A DNA stretch of 64,000 bases from Oscarella lobularis. Its lineage: Eukaryota; Porifera; Homoscleromorpha; Homosclerophorida; Oscarellidae. A model generated the notes under the pieces. It made no database searches. It had not been told where the DNA came from and saw nothing but the letters and a program-made list of their open reading frames with translations. Below are positions 11,473 through 22,621 of the stretch, one piece after another (positions within the stretch are counted from its first letter, which is position 1; each line of letters opens with the position of its first letter). A program made the position numbers and the translations under genes. The stretch spans positions 2,232,001 to 2,296,000 of the forward strand of contig NC_089180.1 in assembly GCF_947507565.1 (NCBI RefSeq). The letters run 5' to 3'.

Positions 11473-12774
11473 CTTCACAGTGCCGCTTCACTTCATGACG
11501 ACCTCTCAAAATCCACCTTCATGTCGTCACTGCTCCTCAGCCATCTTCCGGACGATCAATGGCTTCAGGCATCTCTTCCAATTCGCCTGGGCGGTTTTGG
11601 TGTGCCCTTGCTTTCGCCGATCCTGGATGCAGCTTTCTTGGCGGGCTGGAGCCACACATCTGAAGCCCTCCCCGACCGTTTTCCACCTCTGTGGTCGGTG
11701 GACGACTTCCCCTTTGTCGGGTCGTCGGTGAGGTGTTCCCTCGAGTTCGCCTTACACCGGTTTCAGGAAAGTTTGTGCTCGTCCACCTCTGAGTCATCGA
11801 TCGCTTCGATTTCCGATCTGCCTTCGGCTGGCGACAAACTCCAACATTAACTCAAGTTGGTCATCGATCAAGTACGTGTCAACTCGGTTTTCTCGGCAGC
11901 TCCGGACAACCGTGGCCTCTCTCGTCTCCGCTCGTGCCAGGGCAAGAATGCTGGCCGTTGGTTGGAGGCTTTGCCCTCTTCAAGGATGCTCGCGCTCAAA
12001 CCTTGCGATTTTCGCTTAGCCGCATCCTTGAGGCTGGGTCTTCCCTTCGCGGCTTGCCTCACCTCGTGCAACTGCGGCTCTGCCATCGACCGCAGTGGAT
12101 ACCATCTGCTCACCTGCAAAACAGGCGCCGGTCCAGTCTGGGCGCACAACTGTGTTGTCTCCGGCTGGGCGGACTGTGTCAGAGATGCCGGCCTTTCTTG
12201 CAAAGTAGAGCCCAGGCACGAGTACCTGAACAACGACAATCGTCCCGACATCGTTGCCTTCGGCACGGGCACAGGGGAGTGCTTCGAACTCGACATATCT
12301 CTCGCCCACCAGTGGAGTTCCGAGGCCTCGCGCCGCTCAGCGAGTGAGGACGGTGCGGCGGCTTCGATCAGGGAGGAGAATAAGATCTCAAAATACGAAT
12401 CGTACCAGCGTTCTTCAGGCTTGACCTCCACTTTCATTCCCATCGTAGCCGAACATTTTGGTCGTTGGGGCAAGCTCGCCCAAAATTTTCTTTAATCTTT
12501 GGGCAGATTTGTCGAGCGCTTGGAGGGCCGTTGAAAGAAAAACGTGTTCCTGTGTTATTGGCGTCGTCGTCTGTCCGTCTTACTCCAGTACTGTAACTCT
12601 AACGTGATTACCCATAAGTTGTCTCGTATCTGCAGTTCTTCTTCCCGTCTCGACTCAGGCTCACGTCCGCTAACTCACCCGCGTTAGTCTAGCTATCTTT
12701 ACTACTCTTGACATTTGTCCTAGCCAATGGCCTGTCTTGTGCATTGTCTATTTAAATAAATCTCTCTCTCTCTC
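11473..12774 (+). mobile_element. R2-like LINE, 5'-truncated copy (3' end)
   Basis: The first 400 bp match 14993-15402 almost exactly and encode the end of the reverse transcriptase (IRLGGFGVPLLSPILDAAF). The frame then has a TAA at 11848, where the second copy has GAA. It continues into a cysteine-rich block (CLTSCNCGSAIDRSGYHLLTC) and a nuclease-like RPDIV...ELDISLAH block ending at 12495. The Cys/His block plus RPD-ELD pattern fits the restriction-like endonuclease of R2/NeSL-type LINEs. The 3' untranslated region ends in a (TC)n tail at 12761-12774. Confidence 0.75.
11521..12495 (+). pseudogene. reverse transcriptase C-terminus and restriction-like endonuclease
   Basis: C-terminal part of the LINE protein that nicks the target for target-primed reverse transcription. 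Visible parts are the thumb/connection region to about 11845, a CCHC-like zinc site (CNC...H...C) near 12062-12115, and RPDIVAFG with the acidic ELDIS at about 12240-12300, which fits a PD-(D/E)xK-type active site. One nonsense codon (TAA at 11848) interrupts an otherwise continuous frame. The copy lacks the N-terminal half, so it is dead on arrival as is usual for truncated LINEs. Confidence 0.7.
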
Positions 12775-15402
12775 CCGGATATCAGTCGCCTTTTCTATCG
12801 CTCCCGAATTTGCTGGTTTTTCGGTGTTTATTGTCGTCGTCTCTCTTTGTTACTCGTCCTGCCCGTCAGTAACGTCAAGTCGCTCCATCTGCGCATCGTT
12901 TCGACGTCGCTCTTCGGATTCTGATCTCACGTGCGCCGTCAGTCGACCTCCGGCGACTACCGCCTCGCTCGAGAAGAGGCCTCAGTCCCTCTAACCGGTT
13001 TATTCACTTCGGTTTTTGCCGTCGCATCTTTCGACATGTCGAGTGAAAGCTATGTCTGCGTCGTCGACGGATGCGGCTATATGGGCAACTCAGGGAGGAT
13101 GTTCGACCATTTTCGAAAGGTCCACCGAGCGGAAGACTGGCCGCGTACGTGGATACTACGTCATCGTCTTTCCCAATGCAGCAAATGCCTACATTGGTTC
13201 AGCCGGCTTATCTCCCATTCTCCAAAATGCCACGGCTCGTGTCAGTCGGTCGATGCGTGTCAGTCATCTCAAGCCCCTAGGTCTACGACTACGGCCTCGT
13301 CTAACGTCGCTACTGCCACGTCACGCGTTTCCGTCGAAGACTACCACGAGCCGCCGCAAAACCCCATTGGCGACTCCCCCACCGAGCCAATACAACCTCC
13401 TCCGGCTATCAATTCGCCCGCCACGTCGCTATCTTCAGAAGATCAGGCCTGGCAATTCATCTCGTCGCTCTCTCTTGTCGACATCCTGAGTCTTCCATCT
13501 GCCGCAACGGTTCAGGACATCCCATTTCGGTTTCAAGCAGCATTTCGCGACTGCGCGGAAATACCTCTGAAAAAGGTCTGCGCCGACCCGTCTGACGAAT
13601 CTGGTTGGAAGCTTCTTCTCCTGCTTCCGCGTATGCTACTCTGTCGCTGCTTGTCCCATTCCAACATCCGCCGATTGTACAGCGATTTTTCGGCTTTTCG
13701 CTGGGGTGATCTGACATCCAGTTGCCGTCGAAAGCAATCCCGACGCCAGCTCAACGAGAAGCTGAGGACGCCCTGCGTCTATGCCGTTGTGGCGAACTCT
13801 CTCGGGCTGCTCGGGCTCTGACGAGTTGCGGGCTTGCTGACGCCACGGATGAAACGATCGAACGCCTCCGGCAGCGGTTATACCAATAACATCTTTGACG
13901 CAGACGACACTGACTGGTCATCCTCTTCCTTTGTTCCGATCGACTTGCCACGCGACGTCATCTGGACCACCCTGCAGAAACCTCCGCGAGGCTCTGCTGC
14001 CGGCTGGTCGGGATGGCGCTTTGAACACCTCAAATGTCTTCTTTCTGGCGTCTCGACGGGAAATCTCCTCATCGAAGTTCTCTCCCTCGTCGCCTCGGGA
14101 CATATTCCGGAGTTTGCGTCTCTCGCTTTGTCATCATCGCGCCTCATAGCGCTTCCGAAGAGCAAGGAGACGTACGGCCAATCGCGATCGGCAAAGTATT
14201 CCGTCGGGCATCTGCTAGGGCGATTTGTTTCCACATGAGAAATCACTTCGCCCGATTTTTCGCTCTCATCCAGCACGGCGTTTCGACTTCAAATGGCTCC
14301 GAAATTTTGATTCATCACATCCAGCTTCTTCTCGACAGGCACCCCGATTGGGTTGTGCTAAAGACTGACGTTCGGAATGCGTTCAACTCAATCAGTCGTC
14401 GCGCGATCGCGGAGCGCCTATCGGCCAACTTTCCCTCGCTCATGTCGCATTTCCGAAGAATGTACGGCCACAGCGGTTCTCTCGTTTTTGCTACGGACTC
14501 CGAGCACGTCATCTTGTCATCGGAGGAAGGGGATCATCAGGGCGACCAATTGGGCCCTTTTCTGTTCGCAGTTGGAATTCACGACTTGGTGTCTCGTGTC
14601 CAAGCTGAACACCCTGAGGCTGTCGTCTTAGCCTTCCTTGACGACGTCTTCATCATCGGCCCCGAATCGGTTTCGGCGGACGCGTTCGACCAACTCAAGT
14701 CTCTGTTCGGCGCCATTCACCTCGTCGTGGCCGACTACAAATGTGAAATTTTCGCTCGTCGCTCTGCATCCTCCGATCTTCAGCTCCCTCGTCGGTCCGA
14801 CGGCACGGTCATCCTCGGTTCTCCTATCGGCAACGAAGCCTTTGTTTCGGAAAAATGTCTTCTTTATGCTTCGCAAGGAAAAGAGCTGTGCGACAAAATT
14901 ACCACACTGGAGAACCCACAATGTGCTCTGCTCCTGTTGCGACACTGCCACGCTACGTCAACCATCTCGGAAGGACAATCTCATCAACGGCGCTTCACAG
15001 TGCCGCTTCACTTCATGACGACCTCTCAAAGTCCACCTTCATGTCGTCACTGCTCCTCAGCCATCTTTTGGGCGATCAATGGCTTCAGGCATCTCTTCCA
15101 ATTCGCCTGGGCGGTTTTGGTGTGCCCTTGCTTTCGCCGATCCTGGATGCAGCTTTCTTGGCGGGCTGGAGCCACACATCTGAAGCCCTCCCCGACCGTT
15201 TTCCATCTCTGTCGTCGGTGGACGACTTACCCTTTGTCGGGACGTCGGTGAGGTGTTCCCTCGAGTTCGCCTTACGCCGGTTTCAGGAAAGTTTTGCTCG
15301 TCCACCTCTGAGTCATCGATCGCTTCGGTTTCCGATCTGCCTTTGGCTGGCGACAAACTCCAACATGAACTCAAGTCGGTCATCGATCAAGTACGTGACT
15401 CC
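12775..15402 (+). mobile_element. R2-like LINE, second copy, 3'-truncated
   Basis: Begins directly after the (TC)n tail of the first copy in the same orientation, so the two lie head to tail. It has a 5' leader, N-terminal zinc finger, linker and reverse transcriptase, and breaks off at 15402, where it departs from the first copy. Together the two copies cover one whole element. Confidence 0.72.
13036..15402 (+). pseudogene. LINE ORF: zinc finger plus reverse transcriptase
   Basis: The start at 13036 precedes a C2H2 finger (CVVDGCGYM...FDHFRKVH) and further paired cysteines (CSKCLHWF...H...C), used by R2-type proteins to bind target DNA. A TGA at 13819 ends the first part; the same frame resumes with AAGWSGWRFEHLK. 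A shift near 14160 leads to QGDVRPIAIGKVFRR (fingers) and KTDVRNAFNSISR (catalytic motif A). HQGDQLGPFLFAVGIHDL follows, then the catalytic FLDDVFIIG box (about 14634-14660). Another shift near 14945 leads to the thumb. One nonsense codon and two shifts make it a pseudogene. The endonuclease is lost with the 3' end. Confidence 0.8.
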
Positions 15403-16018
15403 GGGTTATGCGGTGCCCTTATAGGAGTCCGTTTCCTGTGGAGCTGGCCCCGCCTAACGCGGGACGAGTCGCTATATAGGGAAGCGGACCGCATTATACG
15501 GGGGCGAGCCACTAATAGAATTAGTAGAAGAAACAAAGATGGCGGAGACGAAAAAGGAACACGGTGCCGGCACCGCGTAAGACGGACCGGCCCCGTCAAC
15601 TACAATATTTCCGCTTTACTTTGATAGTGAATTTCAACGACCAAATTTAGAAGAGCGCTTGCTGCTCGAGCTTCTTCACAACAACCCTGTGCTTCCAAAA
15701 ACAATTGAACTTCTTCTAAGCATACAACAGCATCTTTGAAACGCTTAAGTTAAGTTTTGGTTCTCTCACTACTTCGCCCAAACCATCATCGTCTTCGGTG
15801 GGATCAACGAACGACTTGGACGAGGAGTCTGAATTTGCCTCCCATTGTGTGTTGTAGTCGTTATGCGCGTTCATGTTAGCGTCACCAAACAACAAATCTG
15901 TCCTTCAACGCGAAAATTCTCGTATTATTGTACGAAAAGATATAAAATTATTGTTCCCCATTCCTCTATTTGTGCATCTGTTAGCTCTGCTGATACATAT
16001 GAATTAATTTGTCTCTGC
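15403..16018. other. no recognisable gene; GC-rich block
   Basis: Sequence after the LINE break is GC-rich to about 15600, contains ctatatagg near 15472 and short inverted repeats (ccgcctaacgcggg). It may be the edge of another repeat. No coding motif was found from 15600 to 16018. Confidence 0.4.
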
Positions 16019-17380
16019 TTTGAGATAAACTTAAGATTGTATTTTCCTGCATTCTCAAATACGATTCTGTTATTTTCAGCAAACTGCAGCATCTCTCGCT
16101 TGCTTTACTGTATTGATGCCTCATTTTCTAAATGACCAAAAATGACTAATATTATAACGAAACTGCTCGTTATCTTTAAACTCGTTTTCCAACGTCATGT
16201 TTTGGCGTTACTGAACTCTGTACTTTATACTTTATGTACTTTAAAGCTTTTCTTCCATGCCTTCTGCCGTCCTGCGAAATCGCGAATATCGTCCACGCAC
16301 AGAGCTGACTCGGTCTTCGTCTTCCTCATTTCCTCCTCCGCCTTTTCGAGCTCTTCTATCAACTCTTCTGAGACATTCTCCAATTCCTCTATTAATAAAT
16401 CATCCTTCTCCTGCAACTCCTTTTTATAGTACTCTCCCTGTTTGTCAAGGCCTCTCAGCAATCTTCCTTAGAAAAATACAAATGACTAATAACTAACTAA
16501 TAATAGAGCCGCTTCCCTTTATATTATCTTAGTGATTGCATGCCTCCAGTTCATCCTCATACTCGCTCCTAATTTTCATTCGAATTATAGAAGGCTGCTG
16601 CTCCATGTCTATTTGAAGCTGGTAGTATTTGGCAAGCGCTTCAGGCAAAAAAATCCGCCAGCGCACAAAGCATTTTTGTTCTTATGTAGCAATGTTTGTT
16701 GCACCCACGGCCACCAATACAAACTCGCTTTGGGCAAACCGAACACATTGTTAACCTCTTTAATGTATTTTGCTACCTATTTTTAATTTTTATTTTTTGT
16801 GTCCGTTTTCTGCAAAAAAAGTGCCGATTCTTTCGTTAATCCTTAATTAATAATACTTAGTGCTATAGATACCAACAAGCTAACAACGTGTAGGCCGTTG
16901 CGTTTCGAATAAAGAAGTAGAGTAGTTACGTAGGGATTGACGCCGGGAAACGGCGAATAGTACTTAGCCATATCGTGAAGGATTACTCGATCAGCATGCA
17001 TGCGATCGACTAATCCTTCGACCAAATCTTGAATATCACTATTGTTTCGCGTTAGCGAAAAGATAGCGAATCTTACCCATTCTGAATTAGGCGTGGAAAT
17101 CCGCGAAAGGGTCACTTGGGTGCACTGTACTGTAGATCCTCGGTTATCCGACCTTCAGTTATCCCTCCCCTCGTTTATCTGACCATAGCTAAAGGAAAGA
17201 GGAATGGGAAACTCCCCGTTGCACGTGACCTATACGTGGCTCTATGATTGTCACCGGAATCCCGGATATTTCTTCAAATATCGCTGTTTCTCTCGTCAAC
17301 GATGTATCCCCATTCGGTATGTCATCTGTAGTTTAAAGTACGAGTTTTTCTTGTCTGCGCTATTGAATTCTCAGCTAATG
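16019..17380. repeat. duplicated segment, left part (partner at 43.3 kb)
   Basis: Matches 43288-44699 with only small indels and substitutions. The match resumes after the hAT insertion at 20510-20799. It contains the left end of a P-like element at 17184. The pairing shows that the hAT element arrived after the duplication. Confidence 0.92.
16225..16461 (-). CDS. hypothetical coiled-coil peptide
   Basis: A 78-codon minus-strand frame rich in Glu, Lys and Leu with heptad-like spacing (KDDLLIEELENVSEELIEEL), strongly predicted by eye to form a coiled coil. The second copy at 43.5-43.8 kb preserves most of it. It may be an exon or part of a decayed transposon protein. No family was recognised and no flanking exons were found, so expression is unproven. 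Confidence 0.3.
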   Translation of the reverse strand: MLRGLDKQGEYYKKELQEKDDLLIEELENVSEELIEELEKAEEEMRKTKTESALCVDDIRDFAGRQKAWKKSFKVHKV

Positions 17381-17532
17381 CAGGGCCGGCGCGACAGGTC
17401 CGGCAGGTCCGGACCAACATTTTGTAAAGCCAAAAAAATTATATTGACGTTAGGCAGTTCTGGCCGTAGCTATATCACGTGTAGCGGATTAGTGTACATA
17501 TACACGTGTCTTAGCGCACAACGTCGTCTAAC

Positions 17533-20389
17533 ATGGCTGCCACTGAGCCCTCTACGGATTCTAGCCGGATTCCGCCGATCTTTCACCCTGGAACTTCGTT
17601 TGTTTGTCCGAAGCGTTCGTTTGGATCCGGAGCAAACATCGTGAAGAGAAGCTTCCGTTCCAACTGGTGCGAAGAATTTTCTTGGCTTCATTATGACCTA
17701 CGCCTTGACGCGGCATTCTGTCACGTCTGCATGACTGCTTCTCACGGTAAGAAACTGATGGCCAGTACAAGAAGAGATCCAGCCTTTATAAAAAATGGGT
17801 ACACGTACTGGAAAGAAGCGACTACGGCGTTTCGAAAGCATCAGTCTTCCGAGTGTCATAGAGAGGCAGTCAAAGCAGTAGTTTTGCCAAGACAAACAAG
17901 AGATATCGCTGAGGCGTTTAGTGAAGAGACTCGTAAGCAAAGAGAAGTGAACCGAAAAGTCTTCGTAAGAATTCTCGAAAATCTTCGATTTCTTGCCCGC
18001 CAAGGCTTAGCGTTGCGAGGGAGCGGAGGAGACCAGGAAAGCAACTTTACTCAGTTGCTTTTGCTCAGAGCTACAGACGTTCCGCTAATCGCAGAATGGA
18101 TGAAAAAGGAAAGTTGCAAATACACATCGCACGACATTCAAAATGAATGTCTGAAAATTATGGCGTTGCGTATTCTGAGAGATGTTAGCAAGAGGATTCA
18201 AAAGTCTGCGTGTTTCGCCGTAATGGCAGACGAATGCACAGACATTTCGAATAAAGAACAGTTCACTATATGCATTTAGAGGTACAGGAAGATTTCATCG
18301 GACTTTATTCAGTTGACCGCATAGATGCTGAAACTCTGTTTCGCGTTATAAAGGACACTCTCCTACGCAGCGGGGGTGTGGTTAGGGGCGTGGACAGTCG
18401 TTGCTAGGGAAAGGCGTTCCTTTTTGATTAGCGTTCGAACGCCCGTTCTATGTACGTAAGAATGACGTACCACATCCTCGCTTCCGATCGAAGGCTTCGA
18501 CGCGTTCGATAGTGACTTTTAGAGACCTCTGCCGCTGGTATCTATCGAAACCAGCGACAAAGCCGCTTTTCGCGGCTTACGCTAGCAAATTTTCTTTTCC
18601 GCGAGACTCGAAAGCGGCGATCGCTCGAGATCTTCGAAGCAACTACGAGAGCTTTTGTCGTTTCGTTGCGAAATCTCTGAAATACGGCTCCGTTTTCGGT
18701 CGCGATGGCCAAAATCTGGCGTAAAATGGCGATATCTTCGTAAGGAAGAGACCGCTCGACAAAAGCTCTCGTAGTTTGTTCGAGAAATGATGGAGGATCG
18801 CGAACGTTGTTTCGGTTGACGAAGAAAATCGATCCTACAAACATTTTCCGCGAAGGCGGTTTTGTCGCTAGTTTCGATATCGGCCGCGTCCGAAGTCTCT
18901 ACGGCACTTCCGAACGCGTCGGCTCCTTTGATCGGAAGCGCGGATCGGGTTGTACATGGTTACGTACATAGAACGCGCGTTCGATCGCTAATCACTGAAG
19001 GAACGCCTTCCCCTAAAAACGACTGCCAAGCCCCGAACCACACACCCCTTTCACTGTGTCGATGTCGTGGCCAATGCTATGACGGTGCGTCAAGTATGAG
19101 TGGTTCCAAAACAGGTGTAGCGACGCGATTAATTGAGGAAGAACGTCGCGCTGTGTTTGTTCATTGCTTTGGCCATGCTCTCAATCTTGCTGTTGGAGAC
19201 ACTCTGAAAAGGTCTACAGTTTGTAAATCGTCTCTCGAAAATGCATATGAAATAACAAAACTAGTGAAATTTTCTCCTAAAAGAAACAGTATGTTTGACC
19301 GTATTAAAGCAGACGTGAGAGAAAAAGATCACGCTGAGGGCACAGGCATAAGATCATTTTGCCCTACTCGATGGACAGTTCGAGCGGACTCCATTGTCAG
19401 CATCCTTAAAAATTACGAAGTGTTAAAGAAACTGTGGGACGAATGTCTAGAGAGCAAGCTCGTCCCAGAAGTTAAGGGTAGAATCATTGGCGTCAAAGCC
19501 CAAATGTCTACATATGACATGCTTTTTGGCTTGAAACTCTCGGAAAAGATTTTGAAGCTAACAGATAATTTGAGCAGAACTCTTCAAAAGCAGACTTTGT
19601 CAGCTGCGGAAGGCCACTCTGTAGCCAAGATGACAATCAAAACTCTAAAGGCGCTGCGAACAAATGAACATTTTGCCGCTTTTTTTTGAAAATACAGAGT
19701 GTTTAAGGTGTGCTACTGGCACGCTCAATCCTGTTCTTCCCCGGAAACGAAAAGCTCCAAAGCAATTTGAAATTGGTAGCGGAGAAGGCTATCATAGCCT
19801 GTCGATTGAAGAACACTACCGCAGGCAATATTTTGAAGCTGTAGATTTAACAGCGTCGTCAATCCAGGCACGTTTCGATCAGCCCGGCTTCAGAGTGTAC
19901 CAAAACCTAGAGAATCTTCTTCTGAAAGCTTGCAGGGGAGAAGACTACAGTAGTGAATTGATGGAGACTACAGAGTTTTATGGCGCCGATCTTGACAAAG
20001 AAGAGCTTTCAGCACAGCTAGAAATACTACAATGTAACTTTGCAGTTGACGGCAAATCCCCTGATGAAGTTATGATTAACGATATATTGACATATCTACG
20101 CAATCTTTCGCCAAATGAGAAAAACTTTTTACGCAAAATCTGCACTGTATCTTCTTTACTTTTAGTTCTACCTGCCACAAATGCTACAAGCGAGAGATCC
20201 TTTTCTACTATGAGAAGAATTAAATCCTATCTTCGGAATTCAACGGGGCAGGAGAGACTAAATCATTTAATGACGCTGAGCACATACAAAGAAGAACTAG
20301 ACAAATTAAATCTGTTAGAAGTAGCAAACGAATTTGTTTCGGACAATGAAAGTAGGCTAAGATTTTTGGAAAATTTAAATTCCGAGTGA
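17533..20389 (+). pseudogene. hAT transposase (ZMYM1-like, TTF zinc finger and DUF4371)
   Basis: The start at 17533 opens a TTF-type zinc finger region (SNWCEEFSWLHYD, then AFCHVC, near residues 38-66). DUF4371-like helices and FAVMADECTDISNKEQF follow, holding the first catalytic Asp. A stop falls at 18277 and the next frame continues with EDFIGLYSVDRIDAETL. The coding line is then broken by an inserted MITE (18371-about 19050) and resumes at CRGQCYDGASSMSG (second catalytic Asp) and HCFGHALNLAV. A T8 run at 19680-19687 shifts the frame. The last part ends with LPATNATSERSFSTMRRIKS, the dimerisation domain. All domains of a full transposase are present, so this is a recently inactivated copy. 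Confidence 0.9.
18371..19050. mobile_element. MITE nested inside the hAT transposase gene
   Basis: The left end gggggtgtggttaggggcg and the right end, the complement of ggggtgtgtggttcggggc, are inverted, as are aaaggcgttccttt and its partner near 18995-19010 and the central gacaaaagctctcgtag pair. The interior has no coding signature. A clean target duplication could not be fixed, so the edges are good to a few bases. Confidence 0.8.
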
Positions 20390-20509
20390 GTTAATTCTGT
20401 GCGAGTTAATTAAAAACTGTCTTGAGTGGGCGTGGTCAAAAAATTTTCGTGCGCGCTTTGCGCGCGCGAAAACTGCCAGGCCAACTTCAAAAACGCTCCG
20501 CCGGCCCTG

Positions 20510-20799
20510 TAATGGTCCCTAATTTCTCACGCGTCGGTATGCTAAACGTCGGCGGGGTAAACTCTCACGTCATCGCTTACACGACCACAAGTGGCTGTCT
20601 AAACGTTGCCGTAGTATGTCGTGCATGCCACTGAAACGTCAATTGCTACCAAAACACCCTCATGTTCGTCTTTGGCGTGATTTTGGGCGTAGACGACCGG
20701 CCTTGACTTCGGCGGGGTCTCCTCTCACTGCTTACACCCAACGGCTAATTTTAGGGTTCTCCGTGAATCTGTGCGTGCCATAGACACGCGATTGCGTTG
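20510..20799. repeat. duplicated segment, right part
   Basis: Continues the match to 44695-44979 after the hAT element. Similarity ends at gttgaccacg in both copies. Confidence 0.9.
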
Positions 20800-21180
20800 A
20801 CCACGCTTCGAACTTTGCCGTTTCTGCCAAACTTTTTTAGGGCTAAAATGGGCTTGCCAAAGAAAAGCAAGTTGCAGATTAAGCCAGTGGAATGCATAAT
20901 CGCCAAATGAACTGTAGCTGTGCTCGCCCCTGTCTGATGAGCCACTTGACATGCTCTCCAAGCACGAAAATAATCGAAACCCCCAAAGGCTTTCGTTTCC
21001 TCTCCAACGAGAAGCTTCGAAGCTTCTATTTCAATTGGGCATTCAATGGAAACCACTAACTCATTGCAAACTTCGCGAAGAAAGCTGAGAATGACGTCTA
21101 TGAGCCGGGGACAATCATAGAGCCACGTAGAAGTCACGTGCAACAGGGAGTTTCCCATCCCTCTCTCCTCTCTATCTATG

Positions 21181-21566
21181 ATCCGACCCCCTTCCTTCTC
21201 TACACGTGACCAGACACGTGCGATAGCTTACTGCGTACTGTAAACGTACGTCGTTTGCTGGCATCAAGAAAAAGATTCTCTACACTTAAGGAAATATTTG
21301 GGAGAACCCTACGCAGGGGCAACCCAGAGCTGGAGGGACAGAGTTGCTCAGGCTGACGTCACATTTAGACGGCCATGAAAAACAGTATATTCATTCTATG
21401 AGAGATGTAAGTGTAAGGTGCATAAACATCAGTCAATCAGGTGTAATTCTCCGTGCGTATTCTCCTGTGTGATTTAAACACTTTGACAGCATACTCCGCT
21501 TTACGGCCGCCGTTGTTTCCATCCATATAAGCTCTTTTATATTTCCTGACCCGCCGGTAGAATTTC
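21181..21566. other. no recognisable gene
   Basis: Contains two cacgtg hexamers (about 21203 and 21213) and no supported coding frame. Confidence 0.5.
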
Positions 21567-22004
21567 CTAATAAGATCTAACGACATCTAGAGCATTAGGC
21601 AGAGATTTTCTCAGTCCTCCAATAGTGTAATTGCAATAGGATCTAGTGTATCGTTTTGCTTCCCCCCACACGCGTTCAATGGCATTCAGCTCGCAGTGGA
21701 ACTTTGGTAGAAACAGGCAGTGATGACCACGGTTTTTGATGAAGTCTTCCACCATTGATTGTTCACTCTGAAAGTTATCAGTAGCGAGTACCCTCAGGAT
21801 CACTGCGCTGTGTAGATGAAATGATATAAGGCACCATTTCTGAATCCGACTTATTCCTGAACATGGCACTTGCCACTTTGTGAAGGTGCTTGCAAACGTG
21901 CCCCGTTTCATAATCAAAGCAGGAGCATGTGTAGTTGTGATGACAAAAGTTTTTACAGTCACCCTCATCGCAGGTACGACTGCTATCACTTTCTGGGCAT
22001 TCAT
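21567..22004 (-). pseudogene. IS630/Tc1-like DDE transposase C-terminal fragment
   Basis: The minus-strand frame ends with CLFLPKFHCELNAIERVWGE, the third catalytic block (E in IERVW) of DDE_3-type transposases, followed by AKRYTRSYCNYTIGGLRKS. Upstream, DNFQSEQSMVEDFIKN fits the segment before it. The first and second Asp blocks are missing or scrambled and the 5' part (22.0-22.4 kb) is not readable. A second, differently broken member of the same broad family lies at 36806-37463. Confidence 0.7.
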
Positions 22005-22621
22005 TGTACTTTACAACGGAATTGCTGACCCGCCATACACCTTCCGATTGTCTCTAAAGTCCAATACATTTATAGTGTTCTAGTGGAAAAATAGCTTTTA
22101 AATTGGTACCTCTATGGCGCTGTCAGGAATTTCCAAAGCTTGCAAATGACGACGGCGATCCTTCTTTGTCTTCGGGGTCTCTTTGCCGAGGTGCTCTTTG
22201 CGAATGGTGTCCGCTGTTTCATCCTTTTCAAAGCGCAAAAGAGTTTCAAAAGGGTGTCTACTCGTCGGCAGACTTTCCCTCCAAAATACGTCATTTTCAA
22301 TTTGCTGTGAAAGCTGAAAGAATTTTCAATAACGCCACTTTCCCAAAAAAACAAATAATTGTTTCCTCTCCACAAGCATATTTGTTTCCACGTCCGAATG
22401 ATGAAAATTTCTTTACGCTGTGGCCCAATTTTCTACACATTGCGTCCTTCCTTAGGTATTGTTATATTTTAAAACGTTAGAGACTAAAAACCTTGCCGAA
22501 TGACATAGTTTTCTTCAAAATATTTGATGAATTTAGTTTTTTCTCTCTCCATAGCGACAAAAAGCCGATTATTTTTTTTTCGAATTCGACTTTGGACTTA
22601 GTGTAAAGACAATTACATTTC
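22005..22621. other. no recognisable gene
   Basis: Overlapping open frames on both strands, none with a recognisable motif. A minus-strand basic stretch (SAKRPRRQRRIAV) near 22170 could be the N-terminal region of the adjoining IS630-like element. Confidence 0.4.

Larger units (their letters stand above)
17381..20509 (+). mobile_element. hAT transposon, 5-bp TSD, with empty-site paralogue
   Basis: The ends CAGGGCCGGCG and CGCCGGCCCTG are inverted. The 5-bp taatg lies on both sides (17376-17380 and 20510-20514), and the uninterrupted site with one taatg is at 44695-44699. This fixes the 3129-bp element to the base. A 5-bp duplication is unusual for hAT (8 bp is the norm) but is known for a subgroup named hAT5. 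Confidence 0.95.
17184..21180. mobile_element. P-like non-autonomous element (family 2), split by a hAT insertion
   Basis: TIRs start CATAG: on the left catagctaaaggaaagagg, on the right the complement of catagatagagaggagag. Both then read ATGGGAAACTCC and end in gcacgtga about 45 bp inside. The flanks are atctgac (17177-17183) and atccgac (21181-21187), a 7-bp duplication with one mismatch; the paralogous copy has atccgac on its left at 44481-44487. Without the hAT insertion it is about 0.87 kb. A right-hand minus-strand frame (20751-21158) starts just inside the TIR, opening with MGNSLLHVT, but I recognise no domain. The TIR layout resembles the coding P-like elements at 28.8 and 58.5 kb. 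Confidence 0.75.

Noticed and set aside
11868..12473. Long 201-codon minus-strand frame across the LINE C-terminus
   Set aside because: It is a shadow of the GC-rich plus-strand endonuclease frame, which has clear motifs.
20751..21158. Possible Merlin or P-accessory frame inside the family-2 P-like element
   Set aside because: Short resemblances (LREVC...IEIEASK, or LIDVILSFLREVC to the accessory N-terminus) conflict with each other and are too weak to assign.
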